Source: Peronospora farinosa (lineage: Eukaryota > Oomycota > Peronosporomycetes > Peronosporales > Peronosporaceae). From it: DNA of 64,000 nucleotides. The notes below the pieces were generated by a model, which was not told where the DNA came from, searched no databases, and saw only the letters and a program-made list of their open reading frames with translations. Positions within the stretch are counted from its first letter, which is position 1. Each line of letters starts with the position of its first letter. The DNA lies in assembly GCA_947646735.1 (NCBI GenBank), contig CANTFK010000054.1, positions 62,001 to 126,000 on the forward strand, in the 5' to 3' direction. Of the stretch, positions 11,172 through 22,155 are shown in pieces. Position numbers and translations under genes: made by a program.

Positions 11172-11213
11172 ACCTCAGCCTTCGTGTTAATCATACCTTC
11201 ACCCCCTTCACGG

Positions 11214-12632
11214 ATGTCGGTCCTACTTCGCCTTGCACTTTTAGTGATATCCACTGCCTTGTCTTTCTCCAAAACGGATGCGACCAACTCGTACCCGATC
11301 ATTCTAGTCAATGGTTTCTCCGGTTGGGGTCGCGATGAATTGTCGGGCTTTCGATACTGGGGTGGTATCCAAGGAGACTTTCAAAATGAACTGACAGCCA
11401 AAGGCTATAAAGTTTATACAGCAGCAGTGGGTCCGTTTGCCAGTAACTGGGACCGTGCCTGTGAGCTGTACGCTCTCATCAAAGGTGGTCTTGTCGATTA
11501 TGGCCCGAAACATTCGGCGACGCACAAACATCTTCGCTTTGGACGCAATTACACGGGACTTTACCCGATGTGGGGCACGACCAACTCCGATGGCTCAATC
11601 AACAAGGTTCACCTGTTGGGGCACAGTATGGGTGGTCAGACCATTCGAATGCTAACTCAAATGCTCAAACACGGCACGACCGGGGCACCAATCGAAGAAG
11701 ATGCATCAACGCACCCTCTTTTCGAGGGTGGAAAGAATTGGGTGCATTCAATCACGACCATCTCGTCGCCCAACCAGGGCACTACATTGAGCGACGGTTT
11801 TTCCGTTATCGGAGACTCTGTCAAGGACTTGCTAGCAGGTGTCCTCAGTGTTGTCGGAACTCTTAAAGCGAGTTCTTCAATGGTCTACGATGCCAAGTTG
11901 GATCAGTGGGGGATCAGTCCCAAACAACCGGGTGAGACTTTAGTAGCGTACCTCGATCGCGTCTTCTCGAGTCATTTATTCGATCCGAGCTTTCGAGACA
12001 CAAGTCTCTGGAGTTTGTCTACTGGTGGTGCAAAGGAAGAAGCGACGTGGGTCAAGACAATAGGTGACGTGTACTATTACAGCTACGCAACGATGGACAC
12101 GTTCAGTACGCGAGACTTGCTCTTTCGAACAATTTCGTTGCCTAATCCAATGATGTTGCTGCCTTTAAAGCCACTTGCGGTCTTCTTGGGTGGACGTTAT
12201 GCACCTGATCGACTGAAACTCTCGACCGACTGGCAACCCAACGATGGTGCCGTCAATACTATCTCAATGGGTTCCGATGGTGTCGCGAGTGTCACCAAAT
12301 TCACTGGGATTTCTCACTTCGGCACGTGGAACCAGATGCCGCAATTGAATCGACTCGACCATCTCGCAATAGTAGGCGTCACGCTACATACGCAGGTACT
12401 AAATGTGTACGAGGGTCATGCTGCGCTTTTAGCAGCTTTGCCTATCAACGCTAGTTCTCGTCGACTGCAAGATTCGACCGTCGCGGCGGCACAACTTGAA
12501 ACAGCCATTTCGGACTTGGTTGAAGCGTCAACAAGCGTACAGGTCAAGGAGGATTTAGAAGTTTTGTGCCAAGAGCCAAAGAACTCGTACGCCCTAAGCT
12601 ACTGCAATACGATGCTCAAGGCCGCACCTTAG
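11214..12632 (+). CDS. Secreted lipase, alpha/beta hydrolase
   Basis: 472 residues. The N-terminus is a signal peptide (SVLLRLALLVISTALSFS) followed by YPIILVNGFSGWG, which is the first strand and oxyanion-hole region. The nucleophile elbow GHSMGG is at residues 136-141 (Ser138). WDRACELYALIKGG and VDYGPKHS match the region before the elbow in the Staphylococcus/Bacillus thermophilic lipase family (family I.5). The acid and the histidine are probably in the PNDGAVNTISM and HFGTWNQMP stretches near residue 345-375. It is expected to cleave triacylglycerols outside the cell. The last 70 residues are Ala/Ser-rich with late cysteines. An alternative upstream GTG at 11184 is rejected. No intron was found. 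Confidence 0.9.
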   Translation: MSVLLRLALLVISTALSFSKTDATNSYPIILVNGFSGWGRDELSGFRYWGGIQGDFQNELTAKGYKVYTAAVGPFASNWDRACELYALIKGGLVDYGPKHSATHKHLRFGRNYTGLYPMWGTTNSDGSINKVHLLGHSMGGQTIRMLTQMLKHGTTGAPIEEDASTHPLFEGGKNWVHSITTISSPNQGTTLSDGFSVIGDSVKDLLAGVLSVVGTLKASSSMVYDAKLDQWGISPKQPGETLVAYLDRVFSSHLFDPSFRDTSLWSLSTGGAKEEATWVKTIGDVYYYSYATMDTFSTRDLLFRTISLPNPMMLLPLKPLAVFLGGRYAPDRLKLSTDWQPNDGAVNTISMGSDGVASVTKFTGISHFGTWNQMPQLNRLDHLAIVGVTLHTQVLNVYEGHAALLAALPINASSRRLQDSTVAAAQLETAISDLVEASTSVQVKEDLEVLCQEPKNSYALSYCNTMLKAAP

Positions 12633-13389
12633 TGTCATCTATGAGGATAAAGGGAGCCGACGCGTTTTTTCGTTTGCAATAAGTGAATCAAGATACACAC
12701 CTCAATCTTTGTACATTCAGCGTGATTTAACTACGCAGCATTGCTCGCATGACTTCTCGTGCTGCGCACCATGCCCCTCCTTCTCCTCCGCGAGCGCAGG
12801 CGTATAAGCAGAAAGAGCTGCGCTGTCGAGGGCTAAATAACACGGTCAAAAGATCACACTATCCGAGCACTAATTTCAACTTGAAGGAGTCGGATCAGAT
12901 TCAACAGAATGAGATACAACCCAGAAGCCACTTGCCATGGACATGCTACGAAAGCTTTTTTAATCCCCTTCATTGTGCTATCACCTACTTCTATGCCTTT
13001 GGTCTGGCATTCGCAACTTATGCCAAGATCCATCGCAGTCAATGCTTTTGTAAACTCTGATTTCATGCTTATATGTCGATCTCACCTGTATGTCCATCAA
13101 GTTTTGACCTCTTCTCTGATCTTGAGTTGTGTAAGCACTGGACTTTTCTCTTTCGCACCGATCTTCAAAGCGTTTCCTACGCTCCTCGTGGAGAGGGGGC
13201 GCGTGTTTACAATGGATACCAATGGCTACTGTCAAAAACAACCTGATGGCTCTTGGTTCTAATCTCGTGCACTCAGTTTTTACTCGTTTTGTCCAGATCG
13301 AATGTTTCACGATCTTGCGTATTCGTCGATGTGATGGCGCAACTTGGAGCATGAACAATCCTACAGTTGAAACACATTTGCTAGCAAGC
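12633..13389. other. Intergenic or decayed LINE 5' flank
   Basis: 757 bp with overlapping ORFs of 60-125 codons on both strands, none with a recognisable domain. It may be an older part of the LINE relic that follows, but no RT motif could be read. Confidence 0.35.
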
Positions 13390-15254
13390 GACGGGGTCTT
13401 ATCCGCTTGCTAGATGAATGGAGCGGATTTTGCGAGGGGGCACAAGTACCTTGGCGACATATTCACCTGGAAGACGACTCAGAGTGGTATCGTCCGATTT
13501 TCGCCCAAGCGTGACATGGCTACCCACTCTATGGCGAAGCGTCGGCATTTTGGGAACTTCTGCCTTGCCCTTCTATACAATTTTCCAGCACTCGTATACA
13601 GGTCGTTTGAATCGGGGGCATTGTTGGCGTACTCGACAAAGGTCCACCAATATCATACTTGGCTCCTCGACCGAGACGGTACATCGGTATCGCACTTCGA
13701 CACGGGTATAGCGGGTGGGGTGGCTACAGTGCTGCTTGCGATACCGCAGCGTGTCTGGACAGTGGAATTACTGTCCACTTTGGTGCGCATCCAACGCTTA
13801 CGCGTGTTGTACACCTATGGGCTGGCCGTCGAAGATGGAGGCCGCAACGACGAAAATTCAAAAAGATCATTTCCCGCAGGCGAAGTGATGAGGGCAAACG
13901 CATTTGCGACGAACGCGTGAAGAAGCCGGACTTCCAAGTGATTGCAGCAGGTACATCTCTGATCGAGTGGAGAGACATCCGTTAAATACGGGCTTCTTTC
14001 CCGACCAACGCGCAGACGCTTTATCGTCTGAAGAGTAACAGCTTCCCGCTATGGAATTGGGCTAACCACGATCTATCTTGCCCCGACCCAGCGTGTCCGA
14101 CATCCTTACTGGCCATGGCTAGTCATGTATTCTAGAATTGCCCTAGCGCTCGGCGTCATTGGGGTTATCTACTTGAACGGTGGCGAAAGCTAGGCGATTT
14201 GGAGGAGGCGGACCTTCACGTCTGGGTGTTTGGCATGGACCTTCCGAGTATTCCGAGTTCTGCATGGAATGCCATTAAAAACGCTATCGAACCCAGTGTA
14301 GATTTGTCTCGAGCGAAGGACGCCGTTTTTCCAGCAACGCGTGAGCTCTGGCGTTTTCTCGTTTCTACGACACTACATTCCATCTGGGCTGAGCGTCTCC
14401 GCCGCTTGGAAGACTCACTTTTGCCACAGGAAGTACACGACGCAAGAGCAAGGACACAATTTCGACGAGCGGGCACACGGTTTCGAAGTTCAACATATCA
14501 GTCGGACATGGGGGTAGACGGATACCTATTCGCACGAGTACGGTCGGCGCTTGCTGATATCCTCATCGGCTTTGACAATCCTCCACCCTTGCGAGCGCTG
14601 CCGCTTGACACTCTATCTGGGGTTTTCTACCTGCTCTTCTTCGACGGGGGGTCAAGAGGAAATCCTGGACCGGGCGGAGCAGGTTCCGTCATTGTCCAAC
14701 TTCACATTCAGACGCACGCAGCATGCGTCGTGTGGGTATCGAGCATGGCTTACGGTTCTGCAAATACCACGAACAATGTCGCTGAATACTGGGGGCTCGT
14801 GCACGGGCTTCGACAAGCGAAGGTTAGCGGCTACTCACCTCTCCATGTCGTGGGGGACAGTGCGCTCGTGCTTTCGCAGCTTCGGACGCACCATCCTCCA
14901 CGCAAGCCACACCTGGCCCTTCTTTTCCGAAAGGCAAGAGCACTTGCTGACGATATCAATGTCTCCAGCTGGGGACATCACTATCGCTCATACAACAAAA
15001 TGGCGGATCGACTGGCGAATATCGCTATGGACACTGGAGCCTCAATTCAAGTGCACGCTTCCGCTGAGGAAGGTGTTGTCAAGGAGGCTTCGGTATTCCT
15101 TGACCATGATGTCAACCACTGGCTGGAGGCCTCTCAAGCCGACAACTACGAACCTCAGGGACCCGCTATGACGCCACGGAACCTGATCATCTCGAGACAA
15201 GACTCTGCGCGACGACGCTCGGCTGTCCGAGGACTAGTTATACCTAGTACTTAA
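13390..15254 (+). mobile_element. LINE relic with zinc finger and RNase H domain
   Basis: The 3' end of a non-LTR retrotransposon in several frames. Around 14075-14150 a broken zf-RVT-like finger reads CPDPACP, then SHV and NCPSARRHW, with a stop inside. From 14199 a 351-codon frame holds a type I RNase H: FFDGGSRGNPGPGGAGS (first Asp), NVAEYWGLVHGL (Glu), VVGDSALV (Asp), and MADRLANIAMD near the end (last Asp). The GGSRGNPGPGG style resembles the archaeal-like RNase H known from some plant L1 and oomycete LINEs. Upstream frames to about 13390 look like shattered RT C-terminus. The RNase H frame itself is intact. No target duplication was identified. Confidence 0.75.
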
Positions 15255-16177
15255 GGTAGAAGTCGCCACGGTAACTCTGTTACCTGTCGACAGGATATAA
15301 TGGGTCGTACGCGTACTTAAATATACCTCACCTTCTCACTCTCTAATCCGCTTGCTAGCAAATGTTTCAGCTGTGCTTGATGTTTCAGCTGTGCTTGATG
15401 TTTCGAACACTTGTCTCGTACTTGAACGTGTCGTTATTGTAAAGACTTCCTGCCACCTCTCCGGCAGCATATGGAAAGAGAGGGTCAATCACTGGGCTTT
15501 ACAGATCAACCGGCGCCATCGAGTTGGCCTTGCATTTAGAGAATCATTGCGCTTACAAGTGGCCTGTGCAGTTTCTTCTCGCACGTCGGGTGCCTTTAGC
15601 AATAAGATCGGCGTGGTTGCACACTTTCCAGTTTAGGCGTCCCCACGTATGTCAATCTTGCTAGTATTCGCACTTGTGCTGGCTTGGCCCTTTTGATGTT
15701 TCAATCCGGGGCCTCCACCCCGGGCTTGCTCTTACTGGCTCCTGTTGCGAAGTATACCTTTTGGCATCGCTGCTAGTCACCTTAATCGGCTTCGTCTTCG
15801 ACTGTTTGAATTGCTTGGCCTTGTGCCTGGGCGCTTATAAAGTCGGCGTGACCGGTAAGCTTTCAATCTACGCTTTCTGATGCGAACGCGAAGGATATGC
15901 CATCAACTTATAAACGCGGCTTCGTGGCTGTTAACAAAACCCCCTTTTGCTAGATTCTTCTTCTCAATCCAGTTTCCGCTTTCATGATGCAGCTAAGCAG
16001 ATTGACTAATTAGTGGATCCGAAGGACTATTGCGTTATATCTTGCTAAACCAGCGTCCTTGACATCTCCAGCGTGACACCAGGATACAGAAATGGATAGC
16101 GGTTCACACGTCTCAATCAAATTCCATGTCGTAGTTGTATCATACAATAACGAGCTCGACCGGACGGATTTTAACGT
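15255..16177. other. Intergenic, no gene seen
   Basis: 923 bp. A short direct duplication (ATGTTTCAGCTGTGCTTG, twice in tandem) lies at about 15363-15398. The rest shows no ORF pattern that I can support. Confidence 0.45.
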
Positions 16178-17311
16178 TTAGCTCTTGGGTGCTATGATGC
16201 GCTCCAACGAGGCAAAGTGCTGGTCGGCTTCCGATAAGCTTATCTTCATCTTTTGCACACCGCGCTCCTGCAACAAAACCGCCAATTCGTCAGCAGGTGA
16301 TCTTAACAACTCGGATCCTGATAAACTCCAAGTTTCGGTTACCAGGAGAACATTGCGAGTGAATGCATCGATAACCCGGTCGCTCTGAAATTTATACACG
16401 CAAGTATCAAGTATCAGTAAATGAGGACTTCATGCTAGGAAATTGTGCACCTCGTACAATGTAAATGACGAGTTCTTCTGACGACGTGTGAGCTATCGGA
16501 AGTAGTGAGCAGTCCCTTTGGGGAAGCTGATGAGCACCATGTAAGATATAGCAAAAAAGTAAGCTACCGCCAATACGACCACTTTGGTTTAGACATAAAG
16601 CTACACACCTGAACCTCGCCAGGTCTTCCGTGACAATGTGTACATTCGAGTCGTCAACGAATTCTGGGCGACACAATCGTTAGACCGTGAATTGAAGTCT
16701 CTACGACTCCAGCTTTCAGAACCCCTGTACCTTTAGTACGTCACTGTTCATGGGCACTAGAAACAATTCGTTCAAGTCCTTGCAGATTACTTGAGATATC
16801 TTCTTGATCTCACCGAAATCTACCACATACCCATCCGAGCCAACTCGTCCTGTAACAATGACTGCCAAACGGTAGTTATGTCCATGAAGTTTTGCTCGGA
16901 ATCCCTGTCGTCCACGCACGAAGCACAATAAATGAACCAACTCAATGAACTGACAACTACACGTTAATGTCTCACCTTGAATGCGATGTTAAAGTGCGCA
17001 GCATTGAAACTCATGTAGTCCTTCGACACATGCACCTGAATAAGTTGGTTATGAATAGATATTGGTGCCATTGGTGCAATTGCAAATGTCGTCGGGACGA
17101 TCGTCTTTGGCATCTGATCCACTCGAGGCGTCCGAGTCGATGGCAATTGAGGCTGCACCATTACTGCATCTGATGTATGGACATCATGATACACAGCGAT
17201 CCATATTGGTCCTCGTATTCTCCATGACTAGTCGTTTGCTCGACTAAGTTGATGTAGTGTAGCTTGGTGCTTTTTCGTTGTGACTTCGGTCAAGTCTTCC
17301 TGCTCGGCCAT
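16178..17311 (-). CDS. 6-pyruvoyl-tetrahydropterin synthase (PTPS/QueD) family protein, multi-exon
   Basis: Exons on the minus strand: (17311 start), to 16976; 16904-16731; 16663-16609; 16515-16458; 16384-16178. Core motifs are VSKDYMSFNAAHFNIAFK (first zinc His), KLHGHNYRLAV (HGH zinc pair), GYVVDFGEIKK, CKDLNELFLVPM, then DCSLLPIAHTSSEEL and a C-terminal RNVLLVTET strand. In the family a zinc-bound pterin is converted by removal of triphosphate. The Cys that usually precedes HGHNY in classic PTPS is not visible, which suggests a PTPS-III-like or QueD-like activity. Two joints are uncertain. The N-terminal exon from ATG 17311 (MAEQEDLTE) needs an intron before VHVSKDYM, using a weak GTCACA donor. 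The 16731/16663 joint is out of frame with the best donor GTACAGG; GTGACG at 16744 keeps frame but drops six residues. It may be mildly decayed. Confidence 0.72.
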
Positions 17312-18082
17312 TTTATATCTGTAGGAAGCGTCTCATCTTATGTATTACCAGCAAGCTTCTTATGAGCTTCAAGTGAGGTGTTTCAAGCGTCTGAACTGCA
17401 CTTGAGGTATCCACGGAGATATTTTACTGGCAAATGGTGCTCAGCGATGAATTCGAGCTACCTCATTTCTTGCCTTATGGAGTTCCTGGTCAGGCGATTG
17501 ACGCGCAACAACAAAATTGACGATTGATGTCAATTAGCAGGAGATAGATCTGACAGCGCAAAGCGAGCTGCGTTTGTTGCATAAAGATATAGCAACGTTG
17601 GCCTTATTCTTGCTACTACGGATACACTTTGTAAGTACTTCGTCCTCGTCGTCGCTTTCTTCGCTTGGGCCTTGCTACAATGTTTCAACAAGTTTTGTAT
17701 GCCAGTGCCCGACGTACATCCTTCGTCTTCTTCTCCATGTCAAAACAATGGTCCTTCTTCCAGATCTGATACTACTCCTTTCCACTTGTTTAAGCTGTAC
17801 GAGGTTCATCCTTGGGCCGTAGATCCGTGTCTTAGAAAATGCCACCATCAGCAAAGGCGTGTTCAGACAAAACACACCGACTTCAGTCGATCATGCTGGT
17901 GACTGACACGATCCGTGCAAGCTGCATTCACTCACTCACTCACTCAGCAGCACAGCGCGTCCATATAAAACAATGAAGCTCGAGCCAAAGCGACCGGTAA
18001 AGTTCTCAACAATCAATCCAATCAGTCACAATCACTGCAGGTTTCCAGGTTTGATATGCTGCTTCAAGCTCGGTGACTGTGC
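17312..18082. other. Intergenic, no gene seen
   Basis: 771 bp between two minus-strand genes. A short CACT run lies at about 17930-17945. No supported ORF. Confidence 0.45.
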
Positions 18083-20812
18083 CTACTTCTTTGGAGGCCC
18101 GAACAGCCCACCATCATCATCCCAGTCAGAGTCAGAATCAGAATCCGAGGACTCGGCGGCACGCAGTCGTGCAGCAGCACTGGGGATTGGTGGGTGGACG
18201 ATAGGTGCTGAAACGCCTGCCGGCGACTTAAACAGCGAGCCTACTGGTGCCGCAGCTGGCGTTGGAGCCGGATCAGGGGTACTTCGTACGGCTGGCACTG
18301 GAGCCGCTGTTGGCTTTACTGGGGTTGGCTTTGAAGTTGTTACACCAAACAGGCCACCGTCATCATCGCTCCAGTCGCTATCGTCATCTGAGGAATCTTG
18401 CTGATGAACCAGCGGGTTAGCAGGTGGCATCGAAGAAGTCACCGTTGCAGGAATAGGAGCTGGCGTCGGTGTTGGTTTTGGCGTAGGGGCAGATCGTGAG
18501 GATGGTGCTCCAAACAAACCACCTTCGTCCGATTCACTCGAGTCGCTATGCACACGCGATTGTCGGGTCTGTGTTGGCGCGGCTGCAATCGACGTAGTTG
18601 CTTTAGACTTGGTTGACTGCGGGACACCAAAAAGTCCTCCATCGTCATCGTCATCGCTGTCGCTGACGTCTCGTGCAGCGACAGGTGATGGCCTAGTGGC
18701 TACTACAGGTGGCACAGTGGTAGCGACTGCTTTGTTTGCACCAAACAAGCCACCATCATCACTATCATAGTTGGCGTTACTATCACCCTCACCGAAAAGG
18801 CCGCTTGGAGGGGCACGCTGTACCGGCTGTGAACGAGGAGCTGATATTGGAGAAGCTGTGGTGATTCGGGGGGCAAATTTAGGGGCAGCACCGAATAACG
18901 CCCCACTATCTTCATCATCGTCACTGCTGCTATCAGAAAACGGCAGGTGCCGAGGTGGCGCTATCACAGGCTGCGCAACTGACGTAACCGGTTTAGCTGG
19001 TGCAGCTACAAACAATCCACCATCGTCATCATCGTCATCACTACTGTCGTCAGAAAAATCGAGACGCCGAGATTGCTGTGAAGCTGGCAACACAGGAACA
19101 CCGACAGTGGTCTTTTTCGTGTCTTTTACAGCACCAGACGGTCGTCCAAAAAGGCCACTTATCGTGGACTCTGCATCACTATCGCTAGAAGCAAAACTCT
19201 TCTTTGATTCAAGCTCATTCGTCCGCCTCGATGTTGTCTCACTCATAGGTGGCAAACGAAAACCATGCTGTTGAGCTTTGGCAGTCGGGGATTTCTTTTT
19301 CGAAGTACTTCCAAACAATCCTCGTTCCTCGTCCGAAGAGGAAGAACCAAACGAATCAGATCGTCGTGAATTTAGCCGTTTCGAAACGTTTTGCTGCATT
19401 GTGGTGCTGGCGTTCCCACCGGTAGAAGACTGCACTGCCGAGCGTTTCTTTAATTTTTCTGCCTCATCTGTAGCAAATACCCGCGGTTTTGTTGTAGGGG
19501 CCGAGCCAAACAAACCAGCATCACTTTCTTCATCAGAACTGTCCAGAAATCGGTTCTTTCTTGCATGTGAGGGAGTAGCAAACGGAGGCGGTGCTTCTTG
19601 GTTGCGGCGACTTACCGAGCCCTGCTTATGCGTCGGTGTCTTCTTTCCACCGTCATCACTGTCACTTGTCCAATCACTATCATCACTTGCTTCCTCACCA
19701 CCCTCAAACACAGGACGTCGGCGAGAATCACGTGACATGGAAACTCTCGACTGCGATGAAGCTAATTTTTCAGGTGCCACCGGGCGACCAAAGAGCCCGC
19801 TTGTATCGCTTTCATCAGAGTTTGTACGTCGTCGAAGAGGTTCGACCACCGGTGAACGATGGGTAATCAATCCATTCGTATCGCTCTCATCTGAATCTGC
19901 ACGTTGTCTAGACGGTTGTTCTGCAACAAAAGACCCCTCCGAGTCTTCTGAACTTGAACGATAACGTGAATGTGAGCGTTTCTTTATTTCTCTTGATGTT
20001 TGTGATGATTCCGACTTGGAATCCGAATCGGAACTGCTATACGATGACGTATAACTTGATCCACTCACACTGTCCGAATCTTCTTCAGGTGCTGCACCTA
20101 ATCCAAGTGTTTCATCTTCTAAAAACTCTCTTGTCCCGATAATAAATGGTAATGGCCGTTCATTGTAAATATCCAACACAGTCTCAAATTGAGACAATCT
20201 CTCACTTTTCTCCTCTTCCTCGTCGTCCATCATTACAAAAAGTTTCATTGCTTCAAGTCCCATATCTAAAGCTGCTCGATATTTCGTCACAATGGATTCA
20301 GCAGCAGCTTCAACTCGTTTATCACTTGCAATTGGCTCGTCTGTCTCAAGCTTGTCCTTCTCCGGATGTTTCTCCACTTCTTGCTTCTCCGATATCGTCA
20401 TATTGTTCTCAAAAGTGAAAAATTCTTCTTGTTCTTCATCGTAGACACGATTTTCCATAAACTGATTATTAGACAGTAATAAAAACTGATTAAAAGTGTT
20501 TTTAAGCCGCACATGGGCCGAATCCGCTTCGGCCGCAATGTTTCGTACACAAGTTTCCAAATGTTTTGTACGTGCAAATAAATCCGTGGAGTAACGCTTA
20601 AGGAACGCGTGTAAAAGGTGGTCCGAATGTAACGTCCAATTGGATACTTCAGAGGTCAACTCGGACAGTGTTTTCGGCTCAAGGGGTTTTGACATTGACG
20701 TTTCCGTCTCATTATACGTGGATGTAGACTCGATAAATGGATCAGAAGGTGAAGAAGAAGACGGTATCATGTCATGGTCCGATGCGGCTTCGAGCGTCAA
20801 CAATTTGACCAT
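18083..20812 (-). CDS. WASHC2: WASH complex subunit FAM21/WASHC2
   Basis: 909 residues. The head domain (about residues 45-230) carries the family hallmark LLLSNNQFMENRVYDEE near residue 111-127, as in animal and Dictyostelium FAM21. The tail from about residue 250 to the end is acidic, disordered and serine/aspartate-rich, with some 13 Leu-Phe repeats, mostly D/E-GGLFG, the LFa-type motifs. In the family the head joins the WASH complex. The tail binds retromer VPS35 through LFa repeats and also CapZ and phosphoinositides, so that Arp2/3-driven actin forms on endosomes. CapZ beta is encoded at 6250-7104. No intron is seen. The many plus-strand ORFs opposite the tail come from its repeated codons. 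Confidence 0.92.
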   Translation of the reverse strand: MVKLLTLEAASDHDMIPSSSSPSDPFIESTSTYNETETSMSKPLEPKTLSELTSEVSNWTLHSDHLLHAFLKRYSTDLFARTKHLETCVRNIAAEADSAHVRLKNTFNQFLLLSNNQFMENRVYDEEQEEFFTFENNMTISEKQEVEKHPEKDKLETDEPIASDKRVEAAAESIVTKYRAALDMGLEAMKLFVMMDDEEEEKSERLSQFETVLDIYNERPLPFIIGTREFLEDETLGLGAAPEEDSDSVSGSSYTSSYSSSDSDSKSESSQTSREIKKRSHSRYRSSSEDSEGSFVAEQPSRQRADSDESDTNGLITHRSPVVEPLRRRTNSDESDTSGLFGRPVAPEKLASSQSRVSMSRDSRRRPVFEGGEEASDDSDWTSDSDDGGKKTPTHKQGSVSRRNQEAPPPFATPSHARKNRFLDSSDEESDAGLFGSAPTTKPRVFATDEAEKLKKRSAVQSSTGGNASTTMQQNVSKRLNSRRSDSFGSSSSDEERGLFGSTSKKKSPTAKAQQHGFRLPPMSETTSRRTNELESKKSFASSDSDAESTISGLFGRPSGAVKDTKKTTVGVPVLPASQQSRRLDFSDDSSDDDDDDGGLFVAAPAKPVTSVAQPVIAPPRHLPFSDSSSDDDEDSGALFGAAPKFAPRITTASPISAPRSQPVQRAPPSGLFGEGDSNANYDSDDGGLFGANKAVATTVPPVVATRPSPVAARDVSDSDDDDDGGLFGVPQSTKSKATTSIAAAPTQTRQSRVHSDSSESDEGGLFGAPSSRSAPTPKPTPTPAPIPATVTSSMPPANPLVHQQDSSDDDSDWSDDDGGLFGVTTSKPTPVKPTAAPVPAVRSTPDPAPTPAAAPVGSLFKSPAGVSAPIVHPPIPSAAARLRAAESSDSDSDSDWDDDGGLFGPPKK

Positions 20813-22155
20813 TATCTTGGGATTATTAGGTTATGAAAATGTGACAATAGAAGACGTGGTCGTATTTAAACGAAACGACACGGTTCACCAATTTGTAACT
20901 TATCGTCTATCACTTAACAGCGAAGGTAAAAGTGTACGAGCCGATGCGTACAACATTGTGCGTACGAAAAAAAGATGGACTTTATGTAGCCTAAGACTTA
21001 TCGTCGTTATAACTATAAAAAACACCCTTGGTCGTGGCGGCCGTCAATGGCATAAAGTTATCAAGACACTTCATGGTTGCTGCACGGCAAGGGTTTTGTC
21101 AGCGTCGAAGCACTGAAGTCGGTATCAGATCTACTCTCACCGGCAGAGCGAAGTGAAACTTTGCATACCGCTGCGCTACACAAAAGAACAGCCAGCGCGC
21201 ACAACGTAGTGAGCGTCGTTCAGAGGTCGATCCCTATCAGCTGAATGTGATGAGCTAGCGCCCAATATCGTTGTGGGTAAAAGCTGGTGCCTTCAGCCGC
21301 AACATCATCTCCCCCTTCATTCCACCCTCGATTGCGTTTTATCTCCGTCGTGAGCATGAGGCCATGGGAGGCAATGTAGTGCATATGTCCATTCATAGGG
21401 ATCGATGTCGCCCGACTTGTGCTTCTGGCAAGCGTGCGGCAACAAGCCGATCTCTTCGTTCGGAAATTGGAGCTGGATGGCGTCTGCCAGACGGCCACGG
21501 AAGTTTCCAGGTCGAAGACGAAACGCTTCGGACACCTGCCGACACCCGCCCTGCGCGACATCGTGGACGAACTTGTCCAGCATCTGCCAGCCATGAAGTA
21601 CCAGAACTTTCAAGCACTGCGCGACGCCTCGCTATTTGCTGCTGCTGAGCACGAGCACGACAAGCAGGAAAACCGCACGATGTGAAGGGATTACTGAAGT
21701 CGCGCTAAGTGCTGAGCTGCTGCATCCTAGCTGGAAAAGCACCCTAGTCATCGCACGCGAACAAAACCAGCTCACAGTAGGAGATAACTGCGGCTAAAAC
21801 ACCAACGAAAAGTCGCTTACACAAGTGCATCGGCTTGACGTGCTTGTCTACGGCCGCTTTCGTCCCCACATCAACGCATAGACCTTACGTCAGTGACACG
21901 AAACGTCAGATTCTGGATGCTGAGAAGCCTCATCTTGTGCCACGAACTCGTCGCTAGCTTTTTTGTTGGTTCACGATAATGAGACAAATGAGCAATGTTT
22001 AAGTGTGTGCTAGTGAAATTCAAATACTGCGCATTATCTTCATGTCGGACTCCTAACAATAGTTGAAATGGTTGGCTCCAAAGAATCCTGTAGTCACTGT
22101 TTTGTATGTTCACGTCATGTTTCGTCGATAACGTAGACTCATCACGGTAAGAATA
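20813..22155. other. Intergenic with an unassigned coding-like patch
   Basis: 1343 bp. The only patch with a coding look is on the plus strand at 21419-21685 (listed separately). Long opposing ORFs at 21220-21613 share the same GC-rich bases. Nothing else was recognised. Confidence 0.4.
21419..21685 (+). pseudogene. Hypothetical protein fragment
   Basis: About 85 codons ending in TGA. The peptide is helix-rich (LRDIVDELVQHLPAMKYQNF, then ASLFAAAEHEHDKQ), GC-rich at third positions, and unlike the AT-rich flanks. It has no clear start or upstream exon and I recognise no family. It could be the last exon of a gene whose 5' part has decayed, or chance. Confidence 0.25.

Noticed and set aside
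12909..13358. Opposing ORFs of 117 and 125 codons
   Set aside because: No motif on either strand; the frames overlap each other and look like chance in GC-richer DNA.
18771..19964. Long plus-strand ORFs opposite the FAM21 tail
   Set aside because: They come from the repeated Asp/Ser/Gly codons of the tail read backward; FAM21 homology fixes the minus strand as coding.
21220..21613. Minus-strand ORFs of 74-124 codons
   Set aside because: Cys/Ser/Arg-rich peptides typical of reverse-frame reading; the plus frame looks better, though also weak.
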